Origin: Phenylobacterium sp. | GTDB taxonomy: Bacteria > Pseudomonadota > Alphaproteobacteria > Caulobacterales > Caulobacteraceae | DNA: 51,902 nt | Direction: 5' to 3' | Assembly (NCBI RefSeq): GCF_025934275.1 | Contig: NZ_JAICYI010000019.1 | Span: forward strand, 1-51,902 | The notes under the pieces: generated by a model | Seen by the model: only the letters and a program-made list of their open reading frames with translations | Told to the model about the DNA's origin: nothing | Databases searched by the model: none | Made by a program: the position numbers and the translations under genes | In this document: in pieces, positions 47,553-51,902 of the stretch | Numbering within the stretch: the stretch's first letter is position 1 | Layout: every line of letters starts with the position of its first letter

Positions 47553-48170
47553 TCAGTCCGCGATCGCCCGGGCCTCCGCCTCCACCTGATCGAGCCGGTC
47601 CTTGCCGAAAAACATCTCCCCGCCGACGAAGAAGGTCGGGATGCCGAAGACGCCGCGGGCCACCGCGGCCTCGGTGTTGGCGATCAGCTCGGCCTTGACG
47701 TCGGGGTCCTGGGTGGCGGCGAGGATGGCCGGCGCGTCGAGGCCGGCGGACGAGAGAACGCCGGCCACCACCTCGGGATCGTCCATCTTCTGGCCGTCCT
47801 CCCACATGGCCGCCTCGACGGCCGCGAGATAGCGCTCGCCCACGCCCATGCCGCGCGCGGCGATCAGGCCGCGCATGATGAGCAGGGTGTTGACCGGGAA
47901 GTGCGGATTGGACCGGAAGCGGTCGAGGCCGTGCTTGGCCGCGAAGCGGCGGGTCTCCAGCGCCTCGTAGGCGAGCTTTCCCTTGATCCCCGCGTACGCC
48001 TCGCCGGGCGACCGGTTCCCCGTCGCTTTGAAGATGCCGCCCAGCAGGCAGGGGACCAGATCGATCGCCGCGCCCGTGCGCGCCGCGATGCCCGGCAGCA
48101 CCTTCCAGGCCAGGTAGGCGTTAGGGCTGCCGAAGTCGAAAATGAACTCGATGGTGGCGGGCTTGGCCAT
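47553..48170 (-). CDS. DsbA-family 2-hydroxychromene-2-carboxylate isomerase-like protein
   Basis: 205 residues from ATG 48170 (MAKPATIEFIFDFGSPNAYLAW). The Ser in GSPNAYLAW and PCLLGGIFKATGNRSP match the HCCA isomerase branch of the thioredoxin superfamily, which acts with glutathione in aromatic degradation; the lack of a CxxC supports isomerase over disulphide oxidoreductase. The C-terminus has GVFGIPTFFVGGEMFFGKDRLD. Seven bases separate it from the SDR gene upstream, so it is likely an operon. Confidence 0.88.
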   Translation of the reverse strand: MAKPATIEFIFDFGSPNAYLAWKVLPGIAARTGAAIDLVPCLLGGIFKATGNRSPGEAYAGIKGKLAYEALETRRFAAKHGLDRFRSNPHFPVNTLLIMRGLIAARGMGVGERYLAAVEAAMWEDGQKMDDPEVVAGVLSSAGLDAPAILAATQDPDVKAELIANTEAAVARGVFGIPTFFVGGEMFFGKDRLDQVEAEARAIAD

Positions 48171-48177
48171 GGGCGAC

Positions 48178-48915
48178 TCACCAACTCTCGCGCCAGGGCC
48201 GAAGATCGAGCTCGTGGGTCCAGGCCGAGCGCGGCTGACGGGCAAGTGCGACGTAGGCCTTGGCGATGTCGTCGGGCTTCAGGATCGCATCCTCTTGCAA
48301 GAGCGCATCGACGTCGTCGCGGTTCGAGCGGATGAAGACGCCCTCGATGGCGCCATCGATCACCACGTGGGCGACGTGGATCCCCTGCGGGCCGAGCTCG
48401 CGCGCCATGCTCTGCGCGACCGCTCGAAGCCCGTGCTTGGCGGCGGCGAAGGCGGCGAAGCCCTCCCGGCCGCGGACGCTGGCGGTCGCGCCGGTGAACA
48501 GGATCGTCCCACGGCCGCGGGGAACCATGGCCCTGGCCGCCTCGCGGCCGGCCAGGAAGCCCCCGAAGCAGGCCATCTCCCAGACCTTGGTGAAGACCCG
48601 CGCCGTGGTCTCGCGGATGCCAAAGCGGACGTTCGCCCCGATGTTGTAGATCACCACGTCGAGGGGGCCGACCTCGCGCTCGATGCGGCCGAACAGCTCG
48701 ACCGTCTCCTCCTCCGAACGGGCGTCGACGCCGAAGGCATGGGCCCGCCCGCCGGCGGCGCGCAGGCTCTCGGCGAACGCCTCCAGCTCTTCCAGGTGGC
48801 GCGCCCGGCGGGTCATGCAGACCACATAGCCCTCAGCCGAGAAGGCGCGCGCCAGGGCCGAGCCCAGGCCGTCGCCGACACCCACGATCAGGCAAACACC
48901 AAACGCCTCAGCCAT
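48178..48915 (-). CDS. SDR family protein lacking the catalytic tyrosine
   Basis: 245 residues from ATG 48915, chosen over 48936 because GGAGG lies 5-9 bases upstream. Rossmann motif VGVGDGLGSALAR; VVIYNIGAN in place of NNAG. The catalytic YxxxK position reads FAAAK (Phe156, Lys160), and the Ser site is TGATAS. The missing Tyr suggests a non-standard or reduced activity, or a binding role. I recall a subfamily with GFAAFA-x-AK that shares this. Operon with the isomerase gene. Confidence 0.88.
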   Translation of the reverse strand: MAEAFGVCLIVGVGDGLGSALARAFSAEGYVVCMTRRARHLEELEAFAESLRAAGGRAHAFGVDARSEEETVELFGRIEREVGPLDVVIYNIGANVRFGIRETTARVFTKVWEMACFGGFLAGREAARAMVPRGRGTILFTGATASVRGREGFAAFAAAKHGLRAVAQSMARELGPQGIHVAHVVIDGAIEGVFIRSNRDDVDALLQEDAILKPDDIAKAYVALARQPRSAWTHELDLRPWRESW

Positions 48916-48982
48916 CACCGCCTCCGTCCAAGCCACGCTTTACACTGTAAGTGGGTATGGCGACGCCAAGATTGAAGCGGTC

Positions 48983-49007
48983 GGAACCTTCGCCGGATGC
49001 CGGCGTT
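48983..49007 (+). promoter_or_regulatory. sigma-EcfG-type promoter of the HWE kinase
   Basis: GGAAC (48983-48987), 16 bases, CGTT (49004-49007). Initiation near 49014 would exclude the longer frame start at 48951 and favour GTG 49044, which has GGGGGAGG just upstream. Confidence 0.83.
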
Positions 49008-49043
49008 CGAACCGATCGGGGTCATTCGATCTTGGGGGAGGCC

Positions 49044-50447
49044 GTGTCCGAAGTCCTTGTTCTGCACGAGGCGCCGCAGCCGCCTCTGCTCCGGTCGCTG
49101 CTCGATCTCGACCAGGCCCTGCTCGACGCCCTGCCGATGGGCGTCTGCGTCTGCGACGCCGCGGGACTGATCATCCGCGCGAACCGCAAGGCGGCCGAGC
49201 TGTGGGGCCGCGCCCCGCGGCTGTTCGATCCGACGCAGCGCTACTGCGGCGCCCATCGCATCGAGAAGCTCTCCGGCGAATCAATCGAGCGCGAGACCAT
49301 GCCGATCGCCCGCTCGCTGAGGACCGGCGAGAGCTTCCAGGGGTTGGAGGCCTGGGTCGAGAACCCGGACGGGCGGCGTTGGGTCTCGCGGGCCTGGATC
49401 GAACCGCTGCTCGGCGACAGCGGCGAGATCGTTGGCGCGGTGAACTTCTTCCAGGACGTGACTCGCGTGCACGAGACCCGCGAGATGCTGGCCCGCCAGC
49501 AGCGCACCTTCGACTTGGCGATGGTCGCTTCCAAGATGGGCACCTGGCGCTACACCCTGGCCGACAACATCTGCATCTACGACGAGAACGCCCAGCGGCT
49601 CTATGGCCTGAAGGAAGCTCGTTTCCTGCACGACGAGGCAGGCGTGAAGGAGAAGTTCCACCCGGACGACATGGAGGTGATGTGGTCGCAGGTCGCCAAG
49701 GCGCTCAAGCCTGACGGCGACGGCCGCTACGAGGTCGAGTATCGGGTGAAGCAGGCTGACGGGAGCTGGCGCTGGCTCTCCGCCTGGGGCCTGGTGGAGT
49801 TCGAGGGCGAGGGGCCGCACCGTCGCCCGATCGCCATCGCCGGCGCGAGCCGCGACCTCACCGAACGCAAAGGCGCGCAGGACCTGGAGCGGCTGCTGGT
49901 CAACGAGCTGAACCACCGGGTGAAGAACACCCTGGCCACGGTGCAGTCGATCACCAGCCAGACGCTGCGCGGCGCCACGGACCTGGACGCGGCGCGCCGA
50001 GCGATCGAGGGCCGCATCCAGTCGCTCGCGCGGGCGCACGATCTGCTGACCCGGCAGAACTGGTCGGGCGCAGATCTGGGCGAGGTGGCCGCCCGCGCCA
50101 CCGCGCCCTTCGCCGGCGGGCGGTTCGAGCTGTCCGGCCCCGCCCTGCAGGTTTCGCCGCGGCACGCGCTCGTGCTCTCCATGGCGCTGCACGAACTCGC
50201 CACCAACGCGGCCAAATACGGTGCGCTCAGCGCGCCCGGCGGGCGGGTCGAGGTGACCTGGGCGCTGGACGGCGCAAGCCTCGTGCTGCGCTGGCGCGAG
50301 CGCGACGGGCCGCCGGTCGCCCCGCCCAAGCGCCGCGGGTTCGGAACCCGCCTGCTCGAACAGGGCCTGGCGCGCGAACTCGGCGGCGGCGCGGCGCTCA
50401 CCTATGCGCGCGACGGCGTGGTTTGCGAGATCACGGCGGAGATGTAG
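49044..50447 (+). CDS. PAS-domain sensor kinase of the HWE/HisKA_2 family
   Basis: 467 residues from GTG 49044; the frame extends to 48951 but the promoter argues against that. Two PAS/PAC-like units (LLDALPMGVCVCDAAGLIIRANRKAAELWG, and LAMVASKMGTWRYTLADNICIYDENAQRLYG with WRWLSAWGLVEFEG). Dimerisation box VNELNHRVKNTLATVQSITSQ with the phospho-His, ATPase box MALHELATNAAKYGALS and WRERDGPPV. HWE kinases commonly feed the PhyR general-stress pathway. Soluble. The promoter matches that role. Confidence 0.92.
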   Translation: MSEVLVLHEAPQPPLLRSLLDLDQALLDALPMGVCVCDAAGLIIRANRKAAELWGRAPRLFDPTQRYCGAHRIEKLSGESIERETMPIARSLRTGESFQGLEAWVENPDGRRWVSRAWIEPLLGDSGEIVGAVNFFQDVTRVHETREMLARQQRTFDLAMVASKMGTWRYTLADNICIYDENAQRLYGLKEARFLHDEAGVKEKFHPDDMEVMWSQVAKALKPDGDGRYEVEYRVKQADGSWRWLSAWGLVEFEGEGPHRRPIAIAGASRDLTERKGAQDLERLLVNELNHRVKNTLATVQSITSQTLRGATDLDAARRAIEGRIQSLARAHDLLTRQNWSGADLGEVAARATAPFAGGRFELSGPALQVSPRHALVLSMALHELATNAAKYGALSAPGGRVEVTWALDGASLVLRWRERDGPPVAPPKRRGFGTRLLEQGLARELGGGAALTYARDGVVCEITAEM

Positions 50448-50450
50448 CGG

Positions 50451-50681
50451 TCAGACCTCAATCAGGGCGAACTCGACGCCCAGGTCGCGATTCACGGAGC
50501 CGAGGACCGGGAAGATCTCCGGCGGCTCGCCGGCGACCGTGTGCTCGACCGGCGCGCAATGCAGCACCACCACCGTCCGCCCGGTCTTCAGCATGCGCAG
50601 CGAGCTCTCGAGCTTCAGGTTCTCGTCGATCGAGGCCTGCACGAAGCTCTTGATCTCCGGCTCGCCAAAGGCCGACAGCAT
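50451..50681 (-). CDS. short remnant resembling the C-terminal part of a metallophosphoesterase
   Basis: 76 residues from ATG 50681 (MLSAFGEPEIKSFVQASIDENLK). LRMLKTGRTVVVLHCAPVEHTVAGEPPEIFPVLGSV matches the middle/C-terminal part of a metallophosphoesterase family (usual form VVLHYAPI-x-TVEGEP-EI-PFLGSS). The metal-binding N-terminal motifs and the C-terminal GH-x-H are absent, so it should not be an active phosphoesterase. It has its own GGAAC-N16-CGTT promoter. A decayed gene or a repurposed small protein; both fit. Confidence 0.65.
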   Translation of the reverse strand: MLSAFGEPEIKSFVQASIDENLKLESSLRMLKTGRTVVVLHCAPVEHTVAGEPPEIFPVLGSVNRDLGVEFALIEV

Positions 50682-50727
50682 GTGCTTGGGACATCGGGTG
50701 CGGACTCTCCAGGCGGCCCCCAGCCGA

Positions 50728-50752
50728 AACGGCGGCCTGCGGTCGCGGTTCC
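50728..50752 (-). promoter_or_regulatory. sigma-EcfG-type promoter of the metallophosphoesterase remnant
   Basis: Minus-strand GGAAC (50752-50748), 16 bases, CGTT (50731-50728). The start codon at 50681 lies about 47 bases downstream. Confidence 0.72.
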
Positions 50753-50922
50753 TCTCGACGCGGGCCGCGCTTGCCGCGCCGTCGCCGCCGCTCGGCGAAT
50801 TCAAGCTTAGCCTTTGTTTCAATTTGCGTTTTTGCATCGCTTCTGGGAGAACCCGCCGGCGCTCCGAGCGGAGCCCGCGCGCGGGCGTCGCCGAAGGCAA
50901 TACAAGAAACCTGTGTCCGACG

Positions 50923-50948
50923 GGAACCGCTGGAGCCCATCGGTCGTT
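50923..50948 (+). promoter_or_regulatory. sigma-EcfG-type promoter of the multi-HAMP kinase
   Basis: GGAAC (50923-50927), 17 bases, CGTT (50945-50948). The ATG at 51057 would follow a leader of about 100 bases. With the minus-strand site at 50728 it makes the 375-bp gap (50682-51056) a divergent stress-promoter region. Confidence 0.8.
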
Positions 50949-51056
50949 CGATCCGTAGGCGGGGGTGCGCCTTTCGTTCGGCCTGAGGCACTCGATGTGT
51001 TCAGGACGCCGAGCGGAATGCATCTCCCCGCGATGCTCTGTTCCTCGGGGGAACCA

Positions 51057-51902
<846 letters not shown>

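Overview
The window looks like a high-GC alphaproteobacterial chromosome of the Caulobacterales, most likely Phenylobacterium or a close relative. This rests on codon bias, the UPF0262 and DUF2948 genes, the murA-hisD-infA-maf-yacG block, a tRNA-His gene with no encoded G-1 and a G1-U72 pair, and sigma-EcfG-type promoters. The genus is inferred from gene content and style, not from a database search.

Layout. 1-9356: host catabolic and secreted genes: two acyl-CoA dehydrogenases, a tandem pair of secreted proteins of unknown function, a type-B carboxylesterase and an ECF15/EcfG-like sigma factor. This stretch also holds a candidate toxin-immunity pair (4938-6367). 9437-29019: a P22/podovirus-type virion and lysis cluster: terminase, lysozyme, portal, scaffold, P22-like coat, adaptor, fibre proteins, a glycine-rich tail tip, a stabilisation protein, a GNAT-like protein, an ejection protein, a holin candidate and overlapping spanins. 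It has no integrase, repressor or replication gene. A block of host-like genes (11283-14382) splits terminase from portal, and an FkbM methyltransferase/glycosyltransferase pair sits inside the tail module. 29066-38742: housekeeping block: tRNA-Thr, murA, hisD, a phosphatase, infA, maf, an RNase E/G-type protein, yacG, tRNA-Phe, exbB-exbD-tonB and tRNA-His. 38757-51902: a TPR protein, a DUF418 membrane protein, gltB-gltD, a DsbA-like isomerase, an SDR, a PAS/HWE histidine kinase, a metallophosphoesterase fragment and the start of a multi-HAMP kinase.

Main patterns. Five exact GGAAC-N16/17-CGTT sequences, the known sigma-EcfG (SigT) promoter form, lie just upstream of the ECF sigma gene, a winged-helix regulator inside the phage-like cluster, the HWE kinase, the metallophosphoesterase fragment and the multi-HAMP kinase. 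By base composition fewer than one would be expected by chance in a window of this size, so this is probably part of a general-stress-response regulon. Two dispersed intergenic repeats are also visible. One carries a good sigma-70 promoter in two of three copies and precedes the toxin candidate, lysozyme and portal genes. The other sits about 53 bp upstream of two small genes in the phage-like cluster.

The strongest candidates for something undescribed are the EF-hand/HH-motif toxin-immunity pair, the possibly domesticated podovirus cluster with a stress-promoter-linked regulator, and the stress-promoter cluster itself.
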